Source: Bacteroidota bacterium
Lineage (GTDB): Bacteria > Bacteroidota > Bacteroidia > Chitinophagales > Chitinophagaceae
Length of the DNA: 64,000 nt
Assembly: GCA_005798905.1 (NCBI GenBank)
Contig: SYIK01000017.1
Location: 45,194 to 109,193, forward strand
Direction of reading: 5' to 3'
The notes beneath the pieces were generated by a model, which saw only the letters and a program-made list of their open reading frames with translations, made no database searches and had not been told where the DNA came from. Made by a program: the position numbers and the translations under genes. Shown piece after piece: positions 25,594 through 34,585 of the stretch (position 1 is the stretch's first letter; each line of letters begins with the position of its first letter).

Positions 25594-27303
25594 TTATTTA
25601 ATAAACCCTGCTGGATTATTGTCCCAATAAACTTGTACAGCTACACCTGATTTTTGTGCGCCATTAACATTTAAGTTTACGTGAACGGATGGATAAAAAT
25701 GTGAACGGATAAAAGATCCTGGAGCTGCTAAAATTGTATATTGTAGATTGCTCGGCTTTCCAGTTCTTCTATAATTATTATAAGCATCTACTCCATTTCC
25801 CCAAAGACAAATGTAGTATTCCTTCATAATTACATCCATTCTTTCTGCATCTGTTGTTGCAGCAGCATAAATACCAGCTACTTTTGCAAGATAAGCATCC
25901 AATTGTGCTTGTGATGGTACATATACAGGATTAACAGCTGTTGCTGCTCCAATAGAAGCAGGAAATCCTAATACTTTAGCAAAGGATTGGTTAATACCAC
26001 TTGCTATATGTATATCGGCTGTAGAAGTTCCTATACCAAGAGCTAATTTAGCTTCCGCTTTCAAAAAAGCGGTAAATGAAGACTGCCAAATAGGTTGAAT
26101 TCCGGCTCCTAGTCCACCTCTATTTAAACTAACAGAAGATCCTTGATTAGCATCAAATTCTCCACCAAATGGATAAATTCCCACTGTACTACGTGTTGGA
26201 CCATCTGGAGGAATACCACTACCATCACCATGATCACGCCCCCAAAAACCTGAACCAATTAAGCAATACGGCATATCCGCAGTATAGTGTGATGGCTTTG
26301 GTGCATAAGCACATGAAGCAGAGTTTACATTCACGTCTGCATAGTTGGTCCGCTGACGATAAATTAGATAACGTGCACGAGGATCTCCTTGAGAAGTAAG
26401 AGGATTATTACTGAAACTTCCTTTTGCTGGATCTCTTGCTAAAGCCCACATAAAGTGCGTTCCCATATAATCACCAGCACTTCCTGTAGAAGTGTAGTTG
26501 CTATTATAACGAGGGTGGCGGCTATTAGGCGCAGCTTGTTTTGTTGAATATTTAAATTCAAAATCTTCACCAGGAGTATCTATCAAATCGTTCTCGGTAA
26601 GTAATGCAGTTATTTTAGCGGCAACTGTATTATCCACAAGACGCGTTTGCATATATGCTCTTAATTTAAGCGTTTTAGCAAGTGTAATCCATTTTGCTTT
26701 ACCTGCTGCATTGCTTGCACCATAATATAAGTCGTTAACACCAGGATAAGAACCCGGAACCGGTGTAAGCACAGTAATCGCTTCATCCAATAAAGTTATG
26801 GATGCTGCATAAACTGCTGCTCCATTATCAACCATTGGATTTGTATTTGCAGAACCCTGATTAGCTTGGCTATAAGGAACACTTCCAAACATATCAACCA
26901 AAGTCATCAAAGTATATGCTTTCATGATTTTAGCCATACCAACATTTACAAATTTCTTTTGAGCAGTTGCGATTGGAATCAATGCATCTGCATGTTTGAT
27001 AATTTGCGTATAAGCAGTATTCCAAATTCCGTCAAAACTTTCTGGAGTATATGCATTGTTATACGTTGGTCCGTACATTACAATTTGACGAGTTGTTTCC
27101 ATTCCATAACTGGAAGCAGAATTAAAGAAGCCAGCAAAACTTAACTGAACGCGGTTCATGTAAAGATCCGCATCTGCAGCTGCCGGGTTGGGGGAGTTTG
27201 GATTATCCATTAACCCCGCAAACTTATCGTCCATCTTTTGGCAACCTGTAAGGATACCCGTAGTGGCGATTAGCGCTAAAATTATTTTACGAATTTGTTT
27301 CAT
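25594..27303 (-). CDS. SusD/RagB family nutrient-binding lipoprotein
   Basis: SusD-type proteins form the lid over the SusC channel and bind the substrate on the cell surface. The 569-residue protein has a lipobox ending LTGC (Cys21) and helical SusD-type segments such as WNTAYTQIIKHADALIPIA and KIMKAYTLMTLVDMFGSVPY (a typical SusD phrase). The C-terminus closes with VQVYWDNNPAGFIK. It lies 19 bp downstream of the SusC gene. Substrate unknown: with no glycoside hydrolase nearby, peptides or other polymers are equally possible. Confidence 0.93.
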   Translation of the reverse strand: MKQIRKIILALIATTGILTGCQKMDDKFAGLMDNPNSPNPAAADADLYMNRVQLSFAGFFNSASSYGMETTRQIVMYGPTYNNAYTPESFDGIWNTAYTQIIKHADALIPIATAQKKFVNVGMAKIMKAYTLMTLVDMFGSVPYSQANQGSANTNPMVDNGAAVYAASITLLDEAITVLTPVPGSYPGVNDLYYGASNAAGKAKWITLAKTLKLRAYMQTRLVDNTVAAKITALLTENDLIDTPGEDFEFKYSTKQAAPNSRHPRYNSNYTSTGSAGDYMGTHFMWALARDPAKGSFSNNPLTSQGDPRARYLIYRQRTNYADVNVNSASCAYAPKPSHYTADMPYCLIGSGFWGRDHGDGSGIPPDGPTRSTVGIYPFGGEFDANQGSSVSLNRGGLGAGIQPIWQSSFTAFLKAEAKLALGIGTSTADIHIASGINQSFAKVLGFPASIGAATAVNPVYVPSQAQLDAYLAKVAGIYAAATTDAERMDVIMKEYYICLWGNGVDAYNNYRRTGKPSNLQYTILAAPGSFIRSHFYPSVHVNLNVNGAQKSGVAVQVYWDNNPAGFIK

Positions 27304-27322
27304 ATTTCTATTTTTTTTAAGG

Positions 27323-30300
27323 TTAGAAGGATAGTCTTAAACTCATACCAATACGGCGTGAAGTAGGACCAGTTAAAAATTCTAAACCACGCACACTACT
27401 ATTAGCTGCAAGACTTGATGTTTCAGGATCAAATCTTGTATATTTTGGAAAATTAGGTGCATTGTACCATAAATTTTGACCAGACAATGTAAAAGATGCT
27501 GAACCAAAAGGCAGTTTCTTCAACAAAGCATCAGGTAAGTTATAAGAGATAGAAGCTTCGCGCAATCTGATACAAGTTGCATCAAATACTGCTAAGTCAT
27601 TTGCTCCAAAATAACCACTTATGTTATTAAAATAAGCACGGCTTGCACTTATCTGTGTAGTATTTGGTGTTCCATCAGCCTTAACTCCAGGAAGAATTAA
27701 AGGAAGTTGTCTGTCAAAGTCAACGTCTTTTGTTAATCCACGACCTGTTAAAGTAGCAGCAGTTACAGACATCATATCTCCACCTTGTGTCCAATCCCAC
27801 TGCATACGGAAAGTAAATTCTTTCCAGCTAAGTGTGCTAATTCCAGCAAGTTTAAAATCTGGAGTTGGGTCACCAATGATTCCTATATCAGTAGAAGCAA
27901 CATAATCGCCATTTCCGTCAACAATACGTTGACCACTTTTAGGATCTTTTGTTGCATAAGAAGATTGAATAACTCCGAACGGTTGCCCGTTCATTGCAAA
28001 CAAACCTTGGTTAGTAAATCCATCAACAACAATTTGTTTCATATCAGTTGGAATTGTAACTAAACTGCGGTTTACAGTAAAGTTTCCATCAACCTGCCAT
28101 TTCAAATTCTTTGATTTTACTACAGTATAACCTAAAGCAAGCTCAATTCCTTTGTTTTGAACGCTACCCGCGTTAACCATTGTAACAGTATATCCTGTTG
28201 CAGGATCAAGATCGCGATTTAAAATTTGATCATTTGCAATTCTTCTGTAAAAAGTAAGATCAACACTTACACGGTTGTTTATAAATTTACCTTCAATACC
28301 TAATTCAATTTCACCCATTAACTCGGGCTTTAAATCAGGATTTGCCAAACGGTTACCGATGCTGTTCACATTAATAACAGTTCCAACTCTATCAACAAAC
28401 ACATTTGTTCCAATGCTAAGGTTGGGCCTTGTTGCATAAGGACTACCAAAATTTGCACTTGTAGAATATCCAGCACGAATTTTTAAGTAGTTTACCATTT
28501 TATTCCCGCTCAAACTTTCAATGGCTGAAGTAGGAATAAAGGAAACACTACCGCCTGGATAGAAAAGTGAACGATTGTCTTTCTCCATATTGGAAGACCA
28601 GCTTTTACGTGCACCAACTGTGAAATATAAAAACTCTTTGTATCCAAACAATGCTTGTGCAAACGTTCCAATGGTTTGAGTTTGACTCTTATAATCTAAG
28701 CCACTACCATCTTCGCTTGAATTTTCATGCACAATAAAATTGTCGTGATCAAATAAGCCATACACTAACTGTTGTGTACTTTTTTGACCTTGTTGACTAT
28801 AAAGTCTTTCTTGAGAGTTAACACCTGCATCCAAATTCAAATTCCAGTTAGAATTTATTTTTGGAGACCAAGTTGTCAACAAAGTATGATCCCAAATTGA
28901 GCTGTGACCATCAACTGTTCTATAAAAACCAAGCGTATATTGGCTTCCACCATCTACACCACCTTTATTTGTTGCGGTAGCACTATACTCACTATAATTA
29001 TCAAATCCAACGCGATAAGATATATTGAGATTATCGCTAATATCGTATTTCATCTGCATGTTACCAAACACACGATTTACATTTTGGCGAACTGATGCGT
29101 TATTAACCGTCCAAATTGGATGTTGAATATCGTTACCACCTCTATAATATGTGCTACCTTTTGTTAAAGGATTTTCCCATGGTAAGCCTATTAAATCCAC
29201 ACTCACCGGTGTATAAATCAAGTCTCCAAATACGGAAGGAGCACCAGATCCACTACCATAACTTGTAGCTGTAGGAGGGCTTCTAAAATTAGTTTGAGCA
29301 TAGTTTACTGTACCGCTGAAAGTAATATTATTACTCAATTTTACATTACCGCCCATCCCGAAATTATTTTTATAAACGCGGTTTCCTGGAGTAAACCCTT
29401 CGTCGTCTAAATAGGTATAGTTTGCGTTAAAAGTTCCTTGACTTCCTGAAGAAGACAAACCAACAGAAGTAGTTTTAACTACACCTTTACGGAAAAATCT
29501 TTCTACACTATTATATGCCTTATATTCGTATTTTGAACCAATCAATGAAGGAAATCCAAAATCAAGTGCGTGGTCCGCAACACCAAAAACACCACGGTCG
29601 TAAGGGTGATTTACCAAAGCAGCTGGGTTGGTAATTTTTGCTCCCCAGTTACTAAAGAAAACCAATCCTAAACTTTGGTCGAATCCTCCACCATAGTTTT
29701 GTTGATATTCAGGAAGGTTTGCAACTTCATTAATAAAAACGGACTGTATTGCAGTAACTTCCATTTTCTTGCTTGTTTTACGACTACTGCTATTTTTTGT
29801 AGTTACAAGAACCACACCATTTCTTCCTAACTCACCATAAAGTGTAGTTGCACTTAATCCTTTCAATACACTGATGCTCTCAATACTGTTTGGATCAAGG
29901 TCTAAAAAACGGCTAGAAGTAACATTACCATAAGTAAAGTTGGATTGATTGTTGGTTGATGCGTCAAAAGGCACACCGTCAACAATAAACAATGGAGTAG
30001 AACTACCTGAAATAGAACTTACACCACGAATAAGAATTTGCGTACCACTACCGGAAATACCGCTCGTTCCCAAAACATCTACCCCAGGAGCTTTACCATT
30101 AAGTAATCTAATAACATCCGATTCTGGACGTTGTTCTAATGCTTTTTTGTCAACTGTTGCTACGGCGTATCCAAGTGCTTTTTTCTCCCGCTTAATACCC
30201 ATAGAAGTTACAACTACTTCAGAAATAGATTCCGAAGCCGATTCCATTGAAACTGCAGCAGCGTTGTTAGAAGAAACTTCTTTTCGTGTGTAACCAACGC

Positions 30301-30520
30301 TTGTTAATACAAGTACGGCATCTTTTTTTACAGATAACTTAAAAGTACCACCTGCATTGGTTGTTGTACCAGTACGTGTTCCTTTTTCAGTTACAGAAAC
30401 TCCAACAATAGGTTCGCCTTTTTCATCGGTTACCCTACCGGAAACTTCTACGGTTTGAGCCAAAACCGTTTGCGCAAGCAGAACAAAAATTCCTGCAAGC
30501 AAGAGCAGTCGTTTTCTCAT
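27323..30520 (-). CDS. SusC/RagA family TonB-dependent outer-membrane transporter
   Basis: A 1065-residue TonB-dependent receptor that imports polymers captured by the SusD partner. In order: signal peptide (LLLLAGIFVLLAQTVLAQ); a carboxypeptidase-like regulatory domain (VEVSGRVTDEKGEPIVGVSV); a plug domain with the SusC-family box (SGISGSGTQILIRGVSSISG, DGVPFDA) and LYGELGRNGVVLVTTK; and a long beta-barrel ending in an aromatic-terminated strand (MSLRLSF). No anti-sigma STN domain is present. It is the first gene of the operon, behind a perfect promoter at 30553-30583. Confidence 0.96.
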   Translation of the reverse strand: MRKRLLLLAGIFVLLAQTVLAQTVEVSGRVTDEKGEPIVGVSVTEKGTRTGTTTNAGGTFKLSVKKDAVLVLTSVGYTRKEVSSNNAAAVSMESASESISEVVVTSMGIKREKKALGYAVATVDKKALEQRPESDVIRLLNGKAPGVDVLGTSGISGSGTQILIRGVSSISGSSTPLFIVDGVPFDASTNNQSNFTYGNVTSSRFLDLDPNSIESISVLKGLSATTLYGELGRNGVVLVTTKNSSSRKTSKKMEVTAIQSVFINEVANLPEYQQNYGGGFDQSLGLVFFSNWGAKITNPAALVNHPYDRGVFGVADHALDFGFPSLIGSKYEYKAYNSVERFFRKGVVKTTSVGLSSSGSQGTFNANYTYLDDEGFTPGNRVYKNNFGMGGNVKLSNNITFSGTVNYAQTNFRSPPTATSYGSGSGAPSVFGDLIYTPVSVDLIGLPWENPLTKGSTYYRGGNDIQHPIWTVNNASVRQNVNRVFGNMQMKYDISDNLNISYRVGFDNYSEYSATATNKGGVDGGSQYTLGFYRTVDGHSSIWDHTLLTTWSPKINSNWNLNLDAGVNSQERLYSQQGQKSTQQLVYGLFDHDNFIVHENSSEDGSGLDYKSQTQTIGTFAQALFGYKEFLYFTVGARKSWSSNMEKDNRSLFYPGGSVSFIPTSAIESLSGNKMVNYLKIRAGYSTSANFGSPYATRPNLSIGTNVFVDRVGTVINVNSIGNRLANPDLKPELMGEIELGIEGKFINNRVSVDLTFYRRIANDQILNRDLDPATGYTVTMVNAGSVQNKGIELALGYTVVKSKNLKWQVDGNFTVNRSLVTIPTDMKQIVVDGFTNQGLFAMNGQPFGVIQSSYATKDPKSGQRIVDGNGDYVASTDIGIIGDPTPDFKLAGISTLSWKEFTFRMQWDWTQGGDMMSVTAATLTGRGLTKDVDFDRQLPLILPGVKADGTPNTTQISASRAYFNNISGYFGANDLAVFDATCIRLREASISYNLPDALLKKLPFGSASFTLSGQNLWYNAPNFPKYTRFDPETSSLAANSSVRGLEFLTGPTSRRIGMSLRLSF

Positions 30521-30552
30521 TTTATTTTGTTTATGTGATAAATTATGAAATT

Positions 30553-30583
30553 CAAATATAGTCGATGGCAGCTAATTTCCAAA
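30553..30583 (-). promoter_or_regulatory. Promoter of the SusC-SusD-lipoprotein operon
   Basis: Minus strand: TTTG (30580-30583), 19 bp, TATATTTG (30553-30560). Both boxes match the Bacteroidota consensus exactly. The start would lie about 25-30 nt before the SusC ATG. Confidence 0.8.
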
Positions 30584-30615
30584 ATTTTGTTAAAATTATT
30601 AAAAGAAAGACAAAA

Positions 30616-30641
30616 AAGCAACGCTTTCTGTTGCGTCGCTT
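30616..30641 (-). terminator. Terminator of the zinc-peptidase gene
   Basis: On the minus strand AAGCGACG pairs with CGUUGCUU (one G-U pair), followed directly by a run of T. It ends the peptidase transcript 30-55 bp after the stop and before the Sus promoter. Confidence 0.75.
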
Positions 30642-30671
30642 TGTAAAAAAATAAAGTATTTCTTTTAAAAA

Positions 30672-31364
30672 TTAATTACGATCTCTACTTCCTAGGTATA
30701 TCATTATATATTGTATCAATGAAACAACAGCAGCAAGAGCTGCTACAACATAGGTGGTTGCAGCCCATTTTAATGCATCTTTCGCCATTGGATACTCTTC
30801 GTAATTCGTAATATTTGTTGAGTCAAGCCAAGCCAGTGCTCTATTACTTGCATCAAATTCAACAGGTAAGGTTATAAGTGTAAATAAAACGGTAACGGCC
30901 ATGAGGCAAATTCCTAGCAATAAAAGAGTTGTGCTACCCGATGCAGCTAAAACCACCCCAATAAACAAAATGATATTTACCACATTTGAACTCAACTGAA
31001 CAATGGGAACCAAACGGCTGCGCAACATTAACCAACTATAAGCCGATGCATGTTGTACCGCATGCCCACATTCGTGTGCTGCAACTGCAGCTGCAGAAAC
31101 GCTACAACCGTTGAAAACATCTGGACTTAAATTCACAGTTTTATTTAGCGGATTGTAATGATCGGACAAAAAACCTTCAGAGGAAATAACTTGCACATCG
31201 TAAATGCCATTTTCCCGAAGCATTTTTTCTGCAACTTGCTTTCCGGTCATTCCATTGACAAGGGGGATTTTAGAATATTTAGTAAATTTTCTTTTCAAAA
31301 TGGTAGAAACCAACATACTTAAAGCCACAAAAAGGATTGATACAAACAAAATTGACGGTGTCAT
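30672..31364 (-). CDS. YugP-type membrane zinc metallopeptidase
   Basis: A 230-residue membrane protein of the YugP (neutral zinc metallopeptidase) family. The zinc-binding motif VAAHECGHAVQHAS lies at about residues 94-107. Hydrophobic segments are at the N-terminus (SILFVSILFVALSMLVS), in the middle (IILFIGVVLAASG, LLLLGICLMAVTVLF) and near the C-terminus (YVVAALAAVVSLIQYIMIYL). The FDASNRALAWL segment downstream is also conserved in the family. Its physiological substrate is unknown. It has its own promoter and terminator. Confidence 0.92.
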   Translation of the reverse strand: MTPSILFVSILFVALSMLVSTILKRKFTKYSKIPLVNGMTGKQVAEKMLRENGIYDVQVISSEGFLSDHYNPLNKTVNLSPDVFNGCSVSAAAVAAHECGHAVQHASAYSWLMLRSRLVPIVQLSSNVVNIILFIGVVLAASGSTTLLLLGICLMAVTVLFTLITLPVEFDASNRALAWLDSTNITNYEEYPMAKDALKWAATTYVVAALAAVVSLIQYIMIYLGSRDRN

Positions 31365-31404
31365 AGATTTTAATTCTTTTTTTTATTGCTGTAATTAACA
31401 GCAA

Positions 31405-31435
31405 CAAATTTAATCCCATTTTGGAACGCTACAAA
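31405..31435 (-). promoter_or_regulatory. Promoter of the YugP-like peptidase gene, with adjacent inverted repeat
   Basis: Minus strand: TTTG (31432-31435), 19 bp, TAAATTTG (31405-31412), an exact consensus match. Directly downstream, at the expected transcript start, TTGCTGT and ACAGCAA form a 7-bp inverted repeat (31386-31404), either an operator or a 5' hairpin. Confidence 0.7.
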
Positions 31436-31627
31436 AATCAATTTTGGATGATAGTTTGTAAAATTATTTTTGGCGTGAAAAAAATATTTTTTCGCTTTAA
31501 AAAACCAGCCAGCTATCTACTTTTTGTGTTACAACATTATTTATAATTTTATGATTTTCAATGTTTTATTTACAAAAACTATACAAATATTGACAAATTA
31601 CATTTTTAGAATTTACAAAAAATTTAT

Positions 31628-31657
31628 TTTGAAATTTCCATCAGATTTGTAATTTAG
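31628..31657 (+). promoter_or_regulatory. Candidate promoter for a short transcript
   Basis: TTTG (31628-31631), 18 bp, TAATTTAG (31650-31657): one mismatch from consensus. It points at the hairpin that begins 23 nt downstream. Confidence 0.45.
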
Positions 31658-31663
31658 CAGCAG

Positions 31664-31721
31664 AATTTAATGGGTTAGTAAGTAAAAGGGCTGGTCGAAA
31701 GATTAGTCCTTTTTACTTTTT
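31664..31721 (+). ncRNA. Candidate small RNA or leader ending in a GAAA-capped hairpin
   Basis: A 16-bp stem with one bulged U (arms 31681-31696 and 31701-31717) is closed by a GAAA tetraloop and followed by UUUU. Three of the pairs are G-U, so the stem is much better in plus-strand RNA than in the complementary RNA. That argues for transcription from the promoter at 31628. The product would be about 55-60 nt. Alternatively it is an attenuator in a long radA leader. No known RNA family is recognised. Confidence 0.4.
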
Positions 31722-31854
31722 AGACATCCTACTTTTTTCTTTTTTTATTTACATTTTTCAAAAAAAATAATTAGTGTTTTTAAAAAATTTGTTCACCAAA
31801 AAAAGTTCTTCCAAATTTTTATTGAAGCTGCATTGGATAAGCTAACTTTATTTT

Positions 31855-33228
31855 ATGGCCAAAATTAAAACTGCTTTTTTTTGTCAACATTGCGGATACG
31901 AAAGTGTAAAATGGATAGGTCAATGTCCGTCTTGTCAACAATGGAATAGTTTTACAGAAGAAGTAATTCAAAAAGAAAATAAGAACGATTTTACTGATTG
32001 GAAAAATTTTAAAGGAGAAAAAAAATCTTCAGCTTCCATTTCTCTAAATGAAATAATTACAACAAAAGAAAAAAGATTAATCACGGGAGACTCAGAGCTG
32101 AACAGGGTTTTGGGAGGCGGCATTGTTCCGGGAAGTATTGTTTTAATTGCCGGCGAACCTGGAATTGGTAAATCAACTTTGTTTTTACAAATAGGTTTGC
32201 AATTAAAAAACTACACTACACTTTACATTAGTGGAGAAGAAAGTGAACAACAAATTAAATTACGATCGGAACGATTGAATTTGAATAATGACAACTTTTA
32301 TTTGCTAACAGAAACATCAACATCAATTATTTTTTCGGAAATAAAAAAATTAAAACCAGCAGTAATTATTGTTGATTCTATTCAAACTTTACATACAAGT
32401 AATATTGATTCATCGCCGGGAAGTGTTTCTCAAATAAGAGAATGCGCAGCAGAACTTCAACGCTTTGCAAAAGAAACGAATACACCAGTTTTTTTAATTG
32501 GTCACATTACAAAAGATGGAAGCATTGCTGGTCCAAAAATTTTGGAACACATGGTTGATACGGTCTTGCAATTCGAAGGAGATCGCCATTATGCCTACCG
32601 AATTTTACGAACTATGAAAAACCGATTTGGTAGTACTGCAGAATTGGGAATTTACGAAATGACCGATTCCGGCATGAGAAGAGTAGAAAACCCCAGTGAA
32701 ATACTAATAACTCAAAAAGAAGAGCAGTTGGGCGGAATTGCAATTGCTGCAACAATCGAAGGGCTTCGACCTTTACTTATCGAAGTGCAAGCGCTTGTTA
32801 CTCAGTCTGTTTATGGAACACCACAGCGTACTGTAAGTAGTTTTGATTTAAGGCGTTTACAATTACTATTGGCTGTTTTAGAAAAAAGAGGTGGCTTTCA
32901 TTTTGGGGTAAAAGATGTTTTTGTAAATATTGCTGGTGGTATTAAGGTTGAAGAACCGTCCATCGATTTGGCGGTTTTGTGCGCCTTGCTTTCTTCGTAC
33001 GAAGATGTGCCGCTTCCTCCAAAAATTTGTTTTGCCGGTGAAGTTGGCCTTAGCGGAGAAATTAGAGCAGTAAACAGAATTGATCAAAGAATTGCAGAAG
33101 CAGAAAAATTGGGTTTTGAGAAAATAATTGTTTCCAAATACAATTTCAAAAGTTTGGCAAAACAAAAATTCAAAATTGAAGTGGTAACAATGGGTCGTGT
33201 GGAAGAAATTTATCGATATCTTTTTTAG
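31855..33228 (+). CDS. radA: DNA repair protein RadA
   Basis: RadA is a RecA-like ATPase that drives branch migration in recombinational repair. The 457-residue protein has the N-terminal C4 zinc finger (CQHCGYESVKWIGQCPSCQQW), the Walker A motif GEPGIGKSTL, the RadA-specific KNRFGS motif (about residue 258), and a C-terminal Lon-protease-like domain (NIAGGIKVEEPSIDLAVLCALLSS) without proteolytic residues. Its stop lies 11 bp before comFC, so the two are probably co-transcribed. Confidence 0.97.
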   Translation: MAKIKTAFFCQHCGYESVKWIGQCPSCQQWNSFTEEVIQKENKNDFTDWKNFKGEKKSSASISLNEIITTKEKRLITGDSELNRVLGGGIVPGSIVLIAGEPGIGKSTLFLQIGLQLKNYTTLYISGEESEQQIKLRSERLNLNNDNFYLLTETSTSIIFSEIKKLKPAVIIVDSIQTLHTSNIDSSPGSVSQIRECAAELQRFAKETNTPVFLIGHITKDGSIAGPKILEHMVDTVLQFEGDRHYAYRILRTMKNRFGSTAELGIYEMTDSGMRRVENPSEILITQKEEQLGGIAIAATIEGLRPLLIEVQALVTQSVYGTPQRTVSSFDLRRLQLLLAVLEKRGGFHFGVKDVFVNIAGGIKVEEPSIDLAVLCALLSSYEDVPLPPKICFAGEVGLSGEIRAVNRIDQRIAEAEKLGFEKIIVSKYNFKSLAKQKFKIEVVTMGRVEEIYRYLF

Positions 33229-33239
33229 AATTATTTTTT

Positions 33240-33941
33240 ATGATTCAATTGAAGGAAATAAAAGAAGCGCTACTTCATCTTTTTTTTCCGCATGTTTGCG
33301 CCAGCTGTGGTAATGATACTTTAAATAAAGAAAGTCAACTTTGCATTGTTTGTCTTTCCGCTCTTCCCGAAACTAATTTTCATCCACACAAAAACAATCC
33401 TGTAGAAAAAATTTTCTGGGGGCGATTGCAACTTTCAAACGCAACAGCGCATTATTATTTTACCAAAGAATCTGCCATGCAGCGATTGATGCAAGAATTC
33501 AAATACAATGGAAACAAAGAGTTGGGTTTGCAACTCGGCAGGTTGATGGGAGAATCTTTGCGTCAAAGCAATCGATTTGATTCGATAGATGCATTAATTG
33601 CAATCCCACTTTTTCCATCCAAAGAAAGAAAAAGAGGATTTAACCAAGCGGAAATTCTTTGCGAAGGAATTGCAGAAAAAATGAAAATTCCTATTTTAAA
33701 AAATTGTATTGCTCGCATGCAACACACCCAAACGCAAACCAAAAAAGGAAGAACAGAAAGATGGAAAAATATGGAAGGAAAATTTACCTTGCTCCACGAG
33801 TTGGCGATTGAAAACAAACACCTTTTGTTGGTTGATGATGTAGTTACCACCGGCGCAACTTTGGAAGCATGTGGCTCGGAACTGCTTTGCGGCAATAACA
33901 CAAAATTGAGCATCGCCACTTTGTGTTATGCCTTGCACTAA
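33240..33941 (+). CDS. comFC: ComF family phosphoribosyltransferase-like protein
   Basis: A ComFC-type protein needed for DNA uptake in competent species. Zinc-binding cysteine pairs lie near the N-terminus (CASCGNDT, CIVC). The PRPP-binding loop LLVDDVVTTGATLEACG is near residues 197-213, and IPLFPSKERKRGFNQAE is the usual ComF phrase. At 233 residues it is full length. It follows radA closely, so DNA repair and uptake functions are together here. Whether this organism is naturally competent cannot be told from this. Confidence 0.9.
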   Translation: MIQLKEIKEALLHLFFPHVCASCGNDTLNKESQLCIVCLSALPETNFHPHKNNPVEKIFWGRLQLSNATAHYYFTKESAMQRLMQEFKYNGNKELGLQLGRLMGESLRQSNRFDSIDALIAIPLFPSKERKRGFNQAEILCEGIAEKMKIPILKNCIARMQHTQTQTKKGRTERWKNMEGKFTLLHELAIENKHLLLVDDVVTTGATLEACGSELLCGNNTKLSIATLCYALH

Positions 33942-33983
33942 CTTCGTTTTTCTTTTTTTATTATAATAATAACCCCTCAGTTT

Positions 33984-34505
33984 ATGAAACTACTTTTAAT
34001 TTCTTGTTTAATGTTTTTATTGCGCTCCGATAATCCCATTTATAAATTTTCTGTACCCGGATTGGACAATAAAACAATTGATTTTAAAAAATTCAAAGGC
34101 AAAAAAATATTAATTGTAAATGTTGCAACTTATTGCGGCTATACTTATCAGTACGAAGGATTAGAAAAATTACAACAAACCTATAAAGATAAATTAGTGG
34201 TGATTGGTTTTCCTGCAAATAATTTTAAAAACCAAGAACCCGACAGCAACGAAAAAATTGAAACTTTTTGTCGAAAAGAAAAAGGAGTTAGTTTTCCAAT
34301 TACACAAAAAATTTCTGTGGCAGGCGATGACATTCATCCCATTTATAAATTTTTAATTTCCGAAGCACAAAAAATTGGCGCAGAAGAGCCCATCATTAAA
34401 TGGAATTTTACTAAATTTTTGCTTGATGAAAAAGGACAATTAGTAAAAGTTTTTCGCAGCAAAGTGGAACCAATGAGTGAAGAAATTACAAATTATCTGA
34501 AGTAA
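33984..34505 (+). CDS. Glutathione peroxidase family protein
   Basis: A thiol peroxidase of the glutathione-peroxidase family, reducing hydroperoxides, probably with thioredoxin as donor. The 173-residue product has an N-terminal hydrophobic segment (MKLLLISCLMFLL) that could act as a signal peptide. The catalytic Cys is in NVATYCGYTYQYEGL, where family members more often read NVASKCGFTPQY. The other active-site elements are in GFPANNFKNQEP (Gln) and IKWNFTKFL (Trp, Asn). The resolving-Cys position is not clear. It is probably expressed on its own. Confidence 0.9.
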   Translation: MKLLLISCLMFLLRSDNPIYKFSVPGLDNKTIDFKKFKGKKILIVNVATYCGYTYQYEGLEKLQQTYKDKLVVIGFPANNFKNQEPDSNEKIETFCRKEKGVSFPITQKISVAGDDIHPIYKFLISEAQKIGAEEPIIKWNFTKFLLDEKGQLVKVFRSKVEPMSEEITNYLK

Positions 34506-34585
34506 ATTTTTCAATTTTATTTTTCTTTTACTGAAAATTAGTTGCCCTACTTTATTAAAGCAAGAAGATTTATTTTCGCCATCAC

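Larger units (their letters stand above)
31436..31854. other. AT-rich intergenic region with a short hairpin transcript candidate
   Basis: No protein frame is supported here. The only clear structure is the promoter-plus-hairpin unit at 31628-31721, annotated separately. TAACTTTA near 31842 may be the radA -7 element, placing transcription start almost at the ATG. The remaining sequence is AT-rich without repeats I can recognise. Confidence 0.4.

Noticed and set aside
31681..31717. Hairpin as CRISPR repeat or attC site
   Set aside because: It occurs once, has no spacer array, and its G-U pairs plus U-run fit an RNA terminator or small RNA better. No cas genes are present in the window.
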